Positions 9,249 through 16,850 of a DNA stretch of 64,000 nt are shown piece after piece. Each line of letters opens with the position of its first letter. The first letter of the stretch is position 1. A program made the position numbers and the translations under genes. The stretch covers positions 62,001-126,000 of the forward strand of contig NZ_MRTH01000012.1 of assembly GCF_001956045.1 (NCBI RefSeq). Direction: 5' to 3'. The notes below the pieces were generated by a model. The model was not told the origin of the DNA, ran no database searches, and saw only the letters and a list, made by a program, of their open reading frames with translations. This DNA comes from Paenibacillus sp. FSL H7-0331. Lineage in GTDB: Bacteria; Bacillota; Bacilli; Paenibacillales; NBRC-103111.

Positions 9249-10121
9249 ATGGATATCCTCCAGTTACCTATTCCGCCGCTTCCGCAGTTTCTAACCATTG
9301 GCCACTCGGTTTGGAAACCGGGTATGCAGCATTTTGAGCGATGCTTTGAGGTTTACGACATGTTGATTGTATGCTCTGGGACCTTATACATGATGGAGGA
9401 TAGCATACCGTATGAGATTCAGAGCGGGGAAATGCTGCTGATGGAGCCGGGACGGACACATTGCGGGTATATGCCATGCACGGAGGATACCTCAATTTAC
9501 TGGGTTCATTTCAAGCACGAGCGCCCAGTGGCAAGAATGGCCGAGAAACAAATACCTTGGTCAACCCTGGTAAGCAGGGGAACCGATAGTGACCTGATAC
9601 CCTCAGAGCAATCATTGTTTCTACCCAAATATGGAAAGATCGATATCCGGCCGCTCCTGCCAACGCTCGAAGATATGCTGCGTTTGCGCAGCAGTCTCAC
9701 CTTAGAGCATGCCGTTGATGTGCAGGTAGCCTTGGGCAGGCTGCTGTCCCTGGTACAGGCAGGCTTGAGAGCGAACCGCCGCTCGACAAGATCTCATGTC
9801 ATTGCCGAGCAGTTCAAGCTGTATATACGGGAGCATAGCAACGAGCCGTTCGAGGCACAGCGGGTTGCGGATCAGCTTCATTTTGACTTTGATTATGCTG
9901 CCCGCTGTCTGAAGCAGCATACCGGCATGAGTCCGCTTCAATATCATCATTTGATGAGGATGGAAGAGGCCAAGCGGCTGCTTGTTCACAGCAGCTTGCC
10001 AGTTCAGGAAATAGCAGCACAGGTAGGTATTCATGATTACAACTACTTCATCCGTTTGTTCCGTAAGACAGTCGGGATAACCCCTGGATTATTTCGTAAA
10101 TCCTCGCAAAGTTACATATAG
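9249..10121 (+). CDS. AraC family transcriptional regulator
   Basis: A 290-residue regulator with an N-terminal cupin-type sensor domain (ERCFEVYDMLIVCSGTLYMMEDS, IQSGEMLLMEPGRTHCGY) and a C-terminal double helix-turn-helix about residues 195-290 (VADQLHFDFDYAARCLKQHTGMSPLQYHHLMR, then IAAQVGIHDYNYFIRLFRKTVGITPG). The cupin end suggests direct binding of a sugar. It is divergent from the GH151-like glycosidase and most likely controls it. ATG 9249 is chosen over an upstream in-frame TTG because AAGGAG sits at 9236-9241. Confidence 0.9.
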   Translation: MDILQLPIPPLPQFLTIGHSVWKPGMQHFERCFEVYDMLIVCSGTLYMMEDSIPYEIQSGEMLLMEPGRTHCGYMPCTEDTSIYWVHFKHERPVARMAEKQIPWSTLVSRGTDSDLIPSEQSLFLPKYGKIDIRPLLPTLEDMLRLRSSLTLEHAVDVQVALGRLLSLVQAGLRANRRSTRSHVIAEQFKLYIREHSNEPFEAQRVADQLHFDFDYAARCLKQHTGMSPLQYHHLMRMEEAKRLLVHSSLPVQEIAAQVGIHDYNYFIRLFRKTVGITPGLFRKSSQSYI

Positions 10122-10290
10122 TCCATGAATCATATGTTCGAATATCGTTTTATATAGCACATTACCGTTGATCATGATGATATGTGGAATCGTTAAGGCT
10201 ACAGGATATACTTTTAGCAGGAAGTTTGTTACTTTTAATAATGATTTCAACGACTACAGACATTTTGTATAAAGAAAAGAGGCGTCGGGG

Positions 10291-11004
10291 TTGGACATTC
10301 AAAAAATATCTTCACGTAAAATATATGAAGTCATAGCGGACCAGATCAAAGAGCAAATTATTAGCGGTCAGTTGAAGCCGGGAGAGAAGCTCCCTTCTGC
10401 CAAGGAGCTGTCGGAAAGATTTCAGGTAGGCAGATCTACACTCCGTGAAGCGTTAAGCGCATTAAAGGCTATGGGACTTGTTGAAATTCACCAAGGTGAA
10501 GGCAGCTACGTGCGAAGCATCGAATCGCAGGATGTAGATTTGCCTGTATTTGATGCGCTGCTGATGAATCGGGAGACGGTTATTGAGCTGATTGAAGCGC
10601 GCAAGGCGCTGGAAATTTCCAATGCCGCATTGGCCGCTGAGAAACGGAATGCAGAGGATATCACCAAATTGGAAGAAATCATCCGCAATATGGAGAATTT
10701 CCTTGGTAATGAGCAGGAGGGAGAGCGTTCTGACCTGTTGTTTCATTTGACATTGGCGCAAGCGGCGCACAATTCCATCATGGCACGGATGATCGATTCG
10801 ATATCTACACAAATGCAGACGGCCATCAGAGAAACGAGACGTCTGCAGATGTATGCCAACAAAACCGTATCGAAGCAGCTGTGGGAGGAGCATAAAGCGA
10901 TATTTGAAGCGATTCGTGATCAGGAGCCTGCTGCTGCCCAAGAAGCGATGCGCAAGCATCTGTTCCATGTCGAACAGGTTTTACTAAAATTTTTAAAGAA
11001 ATAA
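10291..11004 (+). CDS. lutR: FadR-subfamily GntR regulator, probable lactate-utilisation regulator LutR
   Basis: A 237-residue protein with a GntR winged helix (residues about 5-72: YEVIADQIKEQIISGQLKPG, LPSAKELSERFQVGRSTLREAL, GLVEIHQGEGSYV) and a C-terminal FCD ligand domain with the metal-binding type histidines (FHLTLAQAAHN, LWEEHKAIFEAI, MRKHLFHVEQVL). The start is TTG at 10291, preceded by AAAGAGGCG. The lutR name rests on family and on its position upstream of lutABC in the same direction; it is separated from lutA by about 1.1 kb of structured non-coding DNA. In B. subtilis LutR represses lutABC and is relieved by L-lactate. Confidence 0.82.
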   Translation: MDIQKISSRKIYEVIADQIKEQIISGQLKPGEKLPSAKELSERFQVGRSTLREALSALKAMGLVEIHQGEGSYVRSIESQDVDLPVFDALLMNRETVIELIEARKALEISNAALAAEKRNAEDITKLEEIIRNMENFLGNEQEGERSDLLFHLTLAQAAHNSIMARMIDSISTQMQTAIRETRRLQMYANKTVSKQLWEEHKAIFEAIRDQEPAAAQEAMRKHLFHVEQVLLKFLKK

Positions 11005-11251
11005 GGGCTTGTTTTGCCATATATTGAAGGCAATATTCATATACATAGGATCATAGAGCAATTAAATGAAATTGGCAGGTAATGGGGAGCTGAGTTAAAA
11101 ATTCAGGCTTTTAGCCCATAAAACAGAATTATCTGAATATTTACAATAATCTAATAATATATTAATATGAACTTAACAAAAGAACAGCAACACTACATGA
11201 AGCACCGAAAAGCACTATATCAAACCACTAAATTTCCATCCTTACATTCGT

Positions 11252-11403
11252 TTACAAGTTTCGGTACGGAGGTTAAAACCTCTTGTTACTGAAAGTAAAT
11301 CATAGAAGATGATATTGTAAAGAAACTGCATGGAGAGGGGATAGTCCAATGACGTAGGTAAGCGAAGCATGCTTAATCTGAAACCATCCGAGCATGCGGG
11401 GAC
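11252..11403 (+). ncRNA. Putative structured RNA, copy 1 of a tandem pair
   Basis: There is no coding frame here. Elements in order: stem strand TTTCGGT (11259-11265), a small hairpin GAGGTTAAAACCTC, closing strand ACTGAAA (11288-11294), a variable stretch, then a 37-base core (11337-11373) identical to copy 2. The core carries GATAGTCC and the 5' arm GCATGCT (11367-11373), which pairs with AGCATGC (11391-11397); GTCC (11344-11347) can pair with GGAC (11400-11403) around it. Copy 2 keeps these pairings with G-U changes. I do not recognise it as a known riboswitch class. It lies between lutR and lutA. Confidence 0.55.
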
Positions 11404-11467
11404 CCAGTGACATAACGAATTACTATCCAATGGCCAATCGAATGGTTACGAGCTTAATCAAAGCCAT

Positions 11468-11613
11468 TAACAAGTTTCAGTTCAGGGTGAAGGAAGTTAA
11501 CCTTGATGCTGAAAGTAAAATAAAAGCAAAGGATCTGAAGGGAAAGGGGATAGTCCAATGACGTAGGTAAGCGAAGCATGCTCATTTCCGAAGCATTCAG
11601 AGCATGTGGGGAC
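11468..11613 (+). ncRNA. Putative structured RNA, copy 2 of a tandem pair
   Basis: This repeats copy 1 with a 209 bp period. Stem TTTCAGT pairs with GCTGAAA, an internal AAGG/CCTT hairpin replaces the one in copy 1, and the identical 37-base core lies at 11546-11582. The terminal stem is GCATGCT/AGCATGT (arm 11601-11607), keeping pairing through a G-U; GTCC pairs with GGAC at 11610-11613. Conserved pairing despite sequence change in the arms and loops suggests an RNA structure rather than a simple DNA duplication. Confidence 0.55.
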
Positions 11614-11683
11614 CTCAACCTGAAACCGAGTGACCGAATACGAGCAACATCGTAACAAAAATTTAAAACCTTAATAAATTTGA

Positions 11684-11722
11684 TCTGATGATGTTCATTC
11701 TGAAGATGTTCTGATGATGTAA
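11684..11722 (+). repeat. Three imperfect 13-bp repeats before lutA
   Basis: TCTGATGATGTTC (11684), TCTGAAGATGTTC (11699) and TCTGATGATGTAA (11710) follow each other at 15 and 11 bp steps. Position between the tandem RNA elements and the lutA leader suggests a protein-binding site, perhaps for LutR, but this is unproven. Confidence 0.35.
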
Positions 11723-11774
11723 GGTAAATGAATGGAGCTTAAGAAAAAAGTGAATAGAAATACCTCATAAAGGT

Positions 11775-11800
11775 CCCTGTTTATTGGAAAATAGACAGGG
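11775..11800 (+). terminator. Hairpin with T-rich tail
   Basis: CCCTGTTTATT pairs with AATAGACAGGG (one G-U) and is followed by GCGTTTATTATTT. It is a possible weak terminator or attenuator downstream of the tandem RNA elements. Confidence 0.5.
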
Positions 11801-11855
11801 GCGTTTATTATTTATGCATGGATAATCGATTACATAGAGCACTCTTACACGGGCG

Positions 11856-11880
11856 CCGCTGCTCAGCAGTGGTTTTTTGT
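11856..11880 (+). terminator. Strong intrinsic terminator in the lutR-lutA gap
   Basis: CCGCTGCT (11856-11863) and AGCAGTGG (11865-11872) pair over 8 bp with one G-U, allowing for a few bases in the loop, and are followed by TTTTTTG. It would end transcripts coming from lutR or from the tandem RNA elements before lutA. Confidence 0.65.
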
Positions 11881-11896
11881 TTGCTATTTTTTTATA

Positions 11897-12020
11897 ACAT
11901 AAGAATTTATAAGTTTTCAGCGGAGCTGAAGGATTCTTATGTTTCAAGAAAACCTACCTCTGAACCGCGGTCGCTCATCTTTGAAAGGCCTCGATAGAGG
12001 TTTTCTTATAAAAAGGCTTT
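11897..12020 (+). promoter_or_regulatory. Nested hairpins upstream of lutA (possible leader)
   Basis: AACATAAGAAT (from 11897) pairs perfectly with ATTCTTATGTT ending at 11943, enclosing a TTCAGC/GCTGAA hairpin. Then AAGAAAACCT (11946-11955) pairs perfectly with AGGTTTTCTT (11998-12007). The second arm overlaps a smaller hairpin CCTC-GATA-GAGG followed by TTTTCTT, so the two are mutually exclusive: a terminator/antiterminator arrangement is possible. TTGAAAG near 11980 can also pair with CTTTCAA near 12016. No T-box, S-box or other known riboswitch motif was recognised. Confidence 0.4.
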
Positions 12021-12092
12021 CAAAAAACCAACATATCTGATAACCTGATAAGTATAAGATGAATGGTTATTTTAAAGAAGGTAGGTATTCCG

Positions 12093-12839
12093 ATGCGAGT
12101 TTCCCTGTTTATTACTTGTTTGGCGGACCAGCTGTATCCCGAGGTTGGTGAAAGTGTCGTAAGGCTGTTAACCCGTTATGGGTGTGAGGTTGACTTTCCC
12201 GAGCAGCAAACCTGCTGTGGACAGCCGGCTTTTAACAGCGGCTATCAGGATGAGGCAAGAGAAGTTGCACGCGGGCTGATCCGCGCGTTTGAGCATAGTG
12301 ATTATGTGGTATCGCCTTCCGGCTCCTGTACCGGTATGGTTCACCACTATTATCCGCAGCTATTTGCCAATGAGCCTGAATGGCTGCTGAAGGCCGAGCA
12401 GTTGGTGGAGAAGACGTACGAATTTTCGCAGTTTCTGGTCGGAGTGCTTGGTATAACAGATGTCGGCGCACAATTTGACAAGAAGGTCACTTACCATCCG
12501 TCCTGTCATGCAATGCGGTTGTTGGGCGTGAAGGAAGAGCCGGGTGCTTTATTGTCGAAGGTTAAGGGGCTTGAGCTGATCGAGCTTCCGAAAAAGGAAG
12601 ATTGCTGCGGCTTTGGCGGTACCTTTGCCGTCAAAATGGCTGATATGTCGGAGGCGATGGTATGCGAAAAGGCGGGAAATGTATGCTCGACCGGCGCAGA
12701 AGTGCTGGTAGGAACCGATATGGGCTGCCTGATGAATATCGGCGGGGCCTTGAATAAAGATAATAAGCCAATTCGGGTGATGCATTTGGCACAGCTGCTT
12801 GAGGAAGGAGTGAAGCGCAATGAGTCAGGTCGAAACTAG
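12093..12839 (+). CDS. lutA: L-lactate utilisation protein LutA (Fe-S oxidoreductase subunit)
   Basis: A 248-residue protein with two cysteine-rich CCG domains: CCGQPAFNSGY near residue 40 and CCGFGGTFAVKM near residue 170, plus TYHPSCHAMRLLG and GTDMGCLMNIGG. These are the cluster-binding signatures of LutA, which with LutB and LutC oxidises L-lactate to pyruvate. ATG 12093 matches the usual N-terminus (MRVSLFITCLADQ); the frame is open further upstream but AAGGTAGG at 12077-12085 fits this start. Its stop overlaps the lutB start region. Confidence 0.95.
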   Translation: MRVSLFITCLADQLYPEVGESVVRLLTRYGCEVDFPEQQTCCGQPAFNSGYQDEAREVARGLIRAFEHSDYVVSPSGSCTGMVHHYYPQLFANEPEWLLKAEQLVEKTYEFSQFLVGVLGITDVGAQFDKKVTYHPSCHAMRLLGVKEEPGALLSKVKGLELIELPKKEDCCGFGGTFAVKMADMSEAMVCEKAGNVCSTGAEVLVGTDMGCLMNIGGALNKDNKPIRVMHLAQLLEEGVKRNESGRN

Positions 12840-14334
12840 ACAGTTAATCGGTAGCGGTTTAAAGCAGCGGACAGAAGAAGCATTGGCTGACGATTTTTTG
12901 CGGAAGGCGGTTGCGTTCACAACTGATAAGCTGAAGACCGGAAAGCTGAAGGCGACAGATGATTTTGGTGATTGGGAGCAGTGGCGTGAGCGTGGACGAT
13001 TGATTCGTACCCATGTCATTGATAATCTGGATTATTATTTGACCCAGTTCACGGATAATGTGTCCAAGGCGGGCGGGCATGTGTACTTTTGCCGTACTGC
13101 CGATGAGGCTGTAAAGACCTTTATGGAACTTGCCGAGAAGCGTAAAGCGAAGCTGGTAGCCAAAGGCAAATCGATGGTGTCCGAGGAAATTCATCTGAAC
13201 CACCATTTGGAGGATCATGGGATCGAAGCGATTGAGACAGATCTGGGTGAGTATATTTTGCAGCTTGCCAAGGAAACGCCATCACATCTGATTATTCCTG
13301 CGATTCACAAAAACAAGCAGCAGATTGCCGACCTGTTCAACGAGGAGTCCGGGGAAAGCTTTCCTCCGGAAACAAGGGTTCTGGCCGATTTTGCCAGACA
13401 AAAGCTGCGCAATTATTTTCTGGAGGCCGATATTGGCTTGACAGGCTGTAACTTCGGTGTGGCTGAATCCGGCTCGATCACGCTTGTATCCAATGAAGGA
13501 AATGGGCGAATGGTCAGCACGATACCGAAGTCGCATGTAGTGATTATGGGAATGGAGCGGCTGGTTCCCACCTTTGATGATCTGGAGGTTGTACTGAATC
13601 TGCTGGCGAGAAGCGCTACGGGACAGAAGCTGACAACCTATACCTCCATGATTACTGGGCCGCGGCGTGAAGGCGAGCTGGATGGACCTGAAGAGCTCCA
13701 TCTGATTGTACTGGATAATGGACGCTCCGAGCAGCTTGGCGATCCGGTATTCCAAGAGGTTCTGAACTGCATCCGCTGCGCAGCCTGTCTGAATGTATGT
13801 CCTGTGTACCGGCATGTTGGCGGTCATACCTATGGCAGTGTGTACAGTGGACCTATCGGAGCTGTATTGACTCCGCTGCTGCAGCAGGATATGAAGGAAG
13901 CCGGTGAGCTGGCCTATGCTTCAAGCTTATGTGGGGCTTGTTATGAGGCATGCCCAGTGAAAATTCCGCTGCATGATATGCTCGTACAGCTGCGTAATCG
14001 CAAGGTGAAAATGGGGCTGACTCCGTTTGCCGAGCGTACTGCCTTTAAGACATTCCAAACTGTGTTTGGTAACGTCAAGCTGTACAAGGTAGCGATGAAT
14101 TCCGCTTACTATTTGCAGAAGCCTTTTATTAGCAAAGGCTTTATTAAGAAGGGTCCGGGACCGATGTCGGGCTGGACGCAGTCACGCTTCTTTCCTATGA
14201 AACCCAAGGAGTCGTTTCGGGATAAGTGGAATAAGCTGCAGCAGGAAATGAAGTCCTCTGCCGGAAGCTCTGCTGCTTCTATTGTGACATCCTCTGCAGA
14301 TTCGAAGAAAAGAGGTGAGCATCATGACCATTAA
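12820..14334 (+). CDS. lutB: L-lactate utilisation protein LutB (ferredoxin-like iron-sulfur subunit)
   Basis: A 504-residue protein. The LUD domain occupies the N-terminal two-thirds (KGKSMVSEEIHLNHHLEDHG, TGCNFGVAESGSITLVSNEGN, PRREGELDGPEELHLIVLDNG) and is followed by two 4Fe-4S motifs, CIRCAACLNVCP and CGACYEACP. Length and order match LutB of Bacillales. The last ~30 residues are a Ser/Ala-rich tail. It starts 20 bp inside the end of lutA with a GGAGTGA-type ribosome binding site, and it overlaps lutC, indicating a translationally coupled operon. Confidence 0.96.
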   Translation: MSQVETRQLIGSGLKQRTEEALADDFLRKAVAFTTDKLKTGKLKATDDFGDWEQWRERGRLIRTHVIDNLDYYLTQFTDNVSKAGGHVYFCRTADEAVKTFMELAEKRKAKLVAKGKSMVSEEIHLNHHLEDHGIEAIETDLGEYILQLAKETPSHLIIPAIHKNKQQIADLFNEESGESFPPETRVLADFARQKLRNYFLEADIGLTGCNFGVAESGSITLVSNEGNGRMVSTIPKSHVVIMGMERLVPTFDDLEVVLNLLARSATGQKLTTYTSMITGPRREGELDGPEELHLIVLDNGRSEQLGDPVFQEVLNCIRCAACLNVCPVYRHVGGHTYGSVYSGPIGAVLTPLLQQDMKEAGELAYASSLCGACYEACPVKIPLHDMLVQLRNRKVKMGLTPFAERTAFKTFQTVFGNVKLYKVAMNSAYYLQKPFISKGFIKKGPGPMSGWTQSRFFPMKPKESFRDKWNKLQQEMKSSAGSSAASIVTSSADSKKRGEHHDH

Positions 14335-15268
14335 GCCCGGACAGATTCAGGGCCGCGATTCTTTTATCGCGAATATCTCTTCAAGATTGGGGCGCAAGTC
14401 GCCTGATGCCGTGGCACCGGAGCATCCTTACAGAGGGGCGCCTGCATTTTATAAAGAAATCGAACGGACAACCGAGGAAAAAATACTGCTTTTTACCGAT
14501 AACTGGACAGCATTGACAGGCAAGGTACTGGTCGTTGAAGCAGCGGAGGCAGAGGAGAAACTTGGCGTATGGCTGCAGCAGATCGTGGAGGAGCTGCAGG
14601 TCAAACGGGCATCACGCTGGGAGCATGCAGGTTTGATCGGATTGAATGTGGACGGGGCTCTGTCAGCAGCGGGGGTCGAGGTAGTCCCCTGGATTCTCGA
14701 CCCGAGCACTGCTCAGGAAGGCGGTCCGGCTAGTACGAATGTGTCGGGCTCAAGTGGTACCGTTGGACCTGACTCGACAGTTCTTGCCGATCAAGCCGAT
14801 GTGCAGCCGATCGAAGCTGACTCTGTGGATCCAAGCAAGCTTGAAGCGACGGCGGATTCAGGTCCTATCGAGCTGTCCTCGGTACATACCGACAAGCAGG
14901 GGGCAGCTACTTCAAACTGGCAGCAGCGCAGTCAGCTGCTCCAGCGAACAGAGCGGTGCGAGATGGGCATTATATGGCCCGATTATGCTGTAGCTAATAC
15001 GAGCACGCTTGTATTGCAATGCTCGCCTGAGCATGGTCGTTCCGTAAGTCTCTTGACCGATATATTATTCGCTGTTTTTCGTGCTGATCAGCTTGTCACT
15101 CGAATGGGTGAAGCTTTTCAGCAAGTTACGAACGGCAAGAATGATGCGAGTCAGTATGCTTCCTCTCTAAATCTGATTACAGGTCCGAGCCGCAGCGCGG
15201 ATATCGAGAATGATCTGACTATCGGAATCCATGGGCCTGGAAAGGTATATGCAGTAATTATCAAGTAA
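14324..15268 (+). CDS. lutC: L-lactate utilisation protein LutC (LUD domain) with an unusual insertion
   Basis: A 314-residue LUD-domain protein; family members are usually about 240 residues. The N-terminal part (FIANISSRLGRKSPDA, PYRGAPAFY) and the C-terminal part (CEMGIIWPDYAVANTSTLVL, GRSVSLLTDILFAVF, LITGPSRSADIENDLTIGIHGP) are typical of LutC. Residues about 128-198 form an extra Ser/Thr/Ala/Asp-rich, probably disordered, stretch placed between the two halves. The frame is uninterrupted. ATG 14324 is chosen over GTG 14315 because AAAGAGGTG precedes it. Downstream, a T run near 15358 may end the operon. Confidence 0.93.
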   Translation: MTIKPGQIQGRDSFIANISSRLGRKSPDAVAPEHPYRGAPAFYKEIERTTEEKILLFTDNWTALTGKVLVVEAAEAEEKLGVWLQQIVEELQVKRASRWEHAGLIGLNVDGALSAAGVEVVPWILDPSTAQEGGPASTNVSGSSGTVGPDSTVLADQADVQPIEADSVDPSKLEATADSGPIELSSVHTDKQGAATSNWQQRSQLLQRTERCEMGIIWPDYAVANTSTLVLQCSPEHGRSVSLLTDILFAVFRADQLVTRMGEAFQQVTNGKNDASQYASSLNLITGPSRSADIENDLTIGIHGPGKVYAVIIK

Positions 15269-15428
15269 AACCAAGCAAACCATTATTGCTCAAATAAACT
15301 GAATATAAGGGTGAGAAGCAGTGTCGGTTTGTGTCGAAATCGATGGTGCTTGTCGCTCTTTTTTTTGTGGAAATGCTTCACAGCTTATTCATATTCGCCA
15401 AATCTTTACATTTTTCTTAAAAAAGTAG

Positions 15429-15457
15429 TTCAAATGATATGCTCGTAGAAGTATAAT
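15429..15457 (+). promoter_or_regulatory. Candidate sigma-A promoter of the Sia-like operon
   Basis: TTCAAA (15429-15434), a 17 bp spacer and TATAAT (15452-15457) lie 86 bp before the response regulator start. This is a reasonable match by eye only. Confidence 0.4.
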
Positions 15458-15542
15458 AGAATTAATGATTTTTTTGTGAAAATCGTACATCTTGCAGATG
15501 TATTAATAAATGACAAAATGTGTCTACATAAGGGGTGAAATC

Positions 15543-16265
15543 ATGTCAGGTGAATTAATATTGCTAGTAGAGGATGATCGGGAAATCAGCAGCTTGATTG
15601 AGCTCTACCTTCGTAAGCAAGGATTCAACGTTGTTATAGCAGAGGCGGGGGAAGAAGCCCTCGATCAATTTGAGAACAGCACACCCGCATTGATTTTGCT
15701 AGATATTAATTTGGATGGTATGAATGGGCTTACCGTGTGCAAGGAAATTCGTGAGGTTTCCAATGTTCCAATTGTGTTTATTAGCTGTAATAAGGATTCG
15801 GATGACATTGTGGAGGGCTTGAAGCTGGGCGCTGATGACTATATTACAAAACCATTTGATCCCGAGGTCATGGTTGCGAGAGTGCAGGCGAATCTCAGGA
15901 GAGCACCGATTTTTCGCAGGGGGGCCACTCCAGTTAAGAAGGACGAGCTGAGAACACTTTCTTTTGATGGATTGACTGTAGATCTGGTTAATTTCCAGGT
16001 GCATGTTAACGGAATCCATGTTCCACTGTCTGCGAAGGAAGTGCAGCTGCTCATATTTTTGGCGCGGCAGCCGGATCAAGTATTTTCATTGGATGAGCTT
16101 TATCAAAATATTTGGGGAGCAGATAGCATATCTGATACCCGTACCGTGATGGTGCACATTAGCAGTCTTCGCAAGAAATTGGAAACACCTGTTGCTCAGT
16201 TCAAGTATATTCACAATATTCGGGGGATCGGTTATAAATTTAATTCATATCTGCCCAAATCTTAA
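15543..16265 (+). CDS. OmpR/PhoB-family response regulator
   Basis: A 240-residue regulator with a receiver domain (acid pocket VEDD, phospho-acceptor D54 in ILLDINLDG, K in YITKPFDPEV) and a C-terminal winged helix (VPLSAKEVQLLIFLARQP, FSLDELYQNIWG, TVMVHISSLRKKLE, IRGIGYKF). It starts a five-gene operon with SiaB-, SiaC-, histidine kinase and SiaA-like genes. ATG 15543 is preferred to the upstream in-frame start because AAGGGGTGA lies just before it. The cognate kinase is most likely the one at 17240, three genes on. Confidence 0.93.
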   Translation: MSGELILLVEDDREISSLIELYLRKQGFNVVIAEAGEEALDQFENSTPALILLDINLDGMNGLTVCKEIREVSNVPIVFISCNKDSDDIVEGLKLGADDYITKPFDPEVMVARVQANLRRAPIFRRGATPVKKDELRTLSFDGLTVDLVNFQVHVNGIHVPLSAKEVQLLIFLARQPDQVFSLDELYQNIWGADSISDTRTVMVHISSLRKKLETPVAQFKYIHNIRGIGYKFNSYLPKS

Positions 16266-16286
16266 AAATAGAGGTGTAGACAAACC

Positions 16287-16835
16287 ATGAACCATAAATT
16301 ATTGGAGCTGCAAACCTTATTGCGCGAGCATAGTCTATTAATCACCTTCTCCGGAAAATTTACTCAAAGTATTATAGAAGAGCTCGGTGAAGCGGTTAAG
16401 AAATATTTGGAGACTGAGAAGCGCCCACAAAATGCGATTTTCGACCTATTCTCAATTTTTATCGAACAGACGCAAAATATTAAAAATTATTGTTCCCTGA
16501 TGCAGGATTCCGATTTTGGTGATCGAATTTCAGAATCTTGTATTGTAACCATAGGCAAAACGGAGACTGGCAATTATGTATGCTCCGGCAATCAGATTCA
16601 AAACCGTGATACAGCCAAGCTGATCAAGGCATTAGACGAGATTAACTTACTCGATAAGGAAGAATTGAAAAAGATGTACAAAATGAAACGCAAGCAGGAT
16701 ATTTCAGAGCTGGAAGGTTCGGGAGCCGGATTAGGTTTGATTGATATTGCCAGAAAGGTTAAGCAGCCATTGGAATATACGATCACAGAACTGGACTCAC
16801 AATTTTCCTTTTTTACATTAAAAGCAACCGTATAG
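16287..16835 (+). CDS. SiaB family protein kinase
   Basis: A 182-residue protein with the SiaB (DUF6272) architecture: a GHKL-like ATP-binding fold with an N-box-like helix (IEQTQNIKNY, residues about 59-68) and a glycine loop GSGAGLGLIDIARK (about residues 144-157). In Pseudomonas aeruginosa SiaB phosphorylates SiaC, and SiaA removes the phosphate. Here the gene sits directly before a SiaC homologue (15 bp gap), which supports the assignment. The start ATG 16287 is preceded by an AGAGGTG ribosome binding site. Confidence 0.87.
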   Translation: MNHKLLELQTLLREHSLLITFSGKFTQSIIEELGEAVKKYLETEKRPQNAIFDLFSIFIEQTQNIKNYCSLMQDSDFGDRISESCIVTIGKTETGNYVCSGNQIQNRDTAKLIKALDEINLLDKEELKKMYKMKRKQDISELEGSGAGLGLIDIARKVKQPLEYTITELDSQFSFFTLKATV

Positions 16836-16850
16836 AAAGCAGGTGAATAG

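Noticed and set aside
11337..11373. The 37-base core as a group I intron S/P7 element (GATAGTCC resembles it)
   Set aside because: No matching P, Q and R elements or P7 partner in the expected order were found, the core occurs twice, and no interrupted gene flanks it.
11765..11947. A 60-codon minus-strand open frame in the lutR-lutA gap
   Set aside because: It lies over two hairpins and a terminator, is lysine-rich and AT-driven, and lacks a ribosome binding site.
11955..11985. T-box motif around GAACCGCGG in the lutA leader
   Set aside because: The preceding AGGGTGG part of the T-box is missing and no specifier stem or AGTA box is visible, so the resemblance is probably chance.
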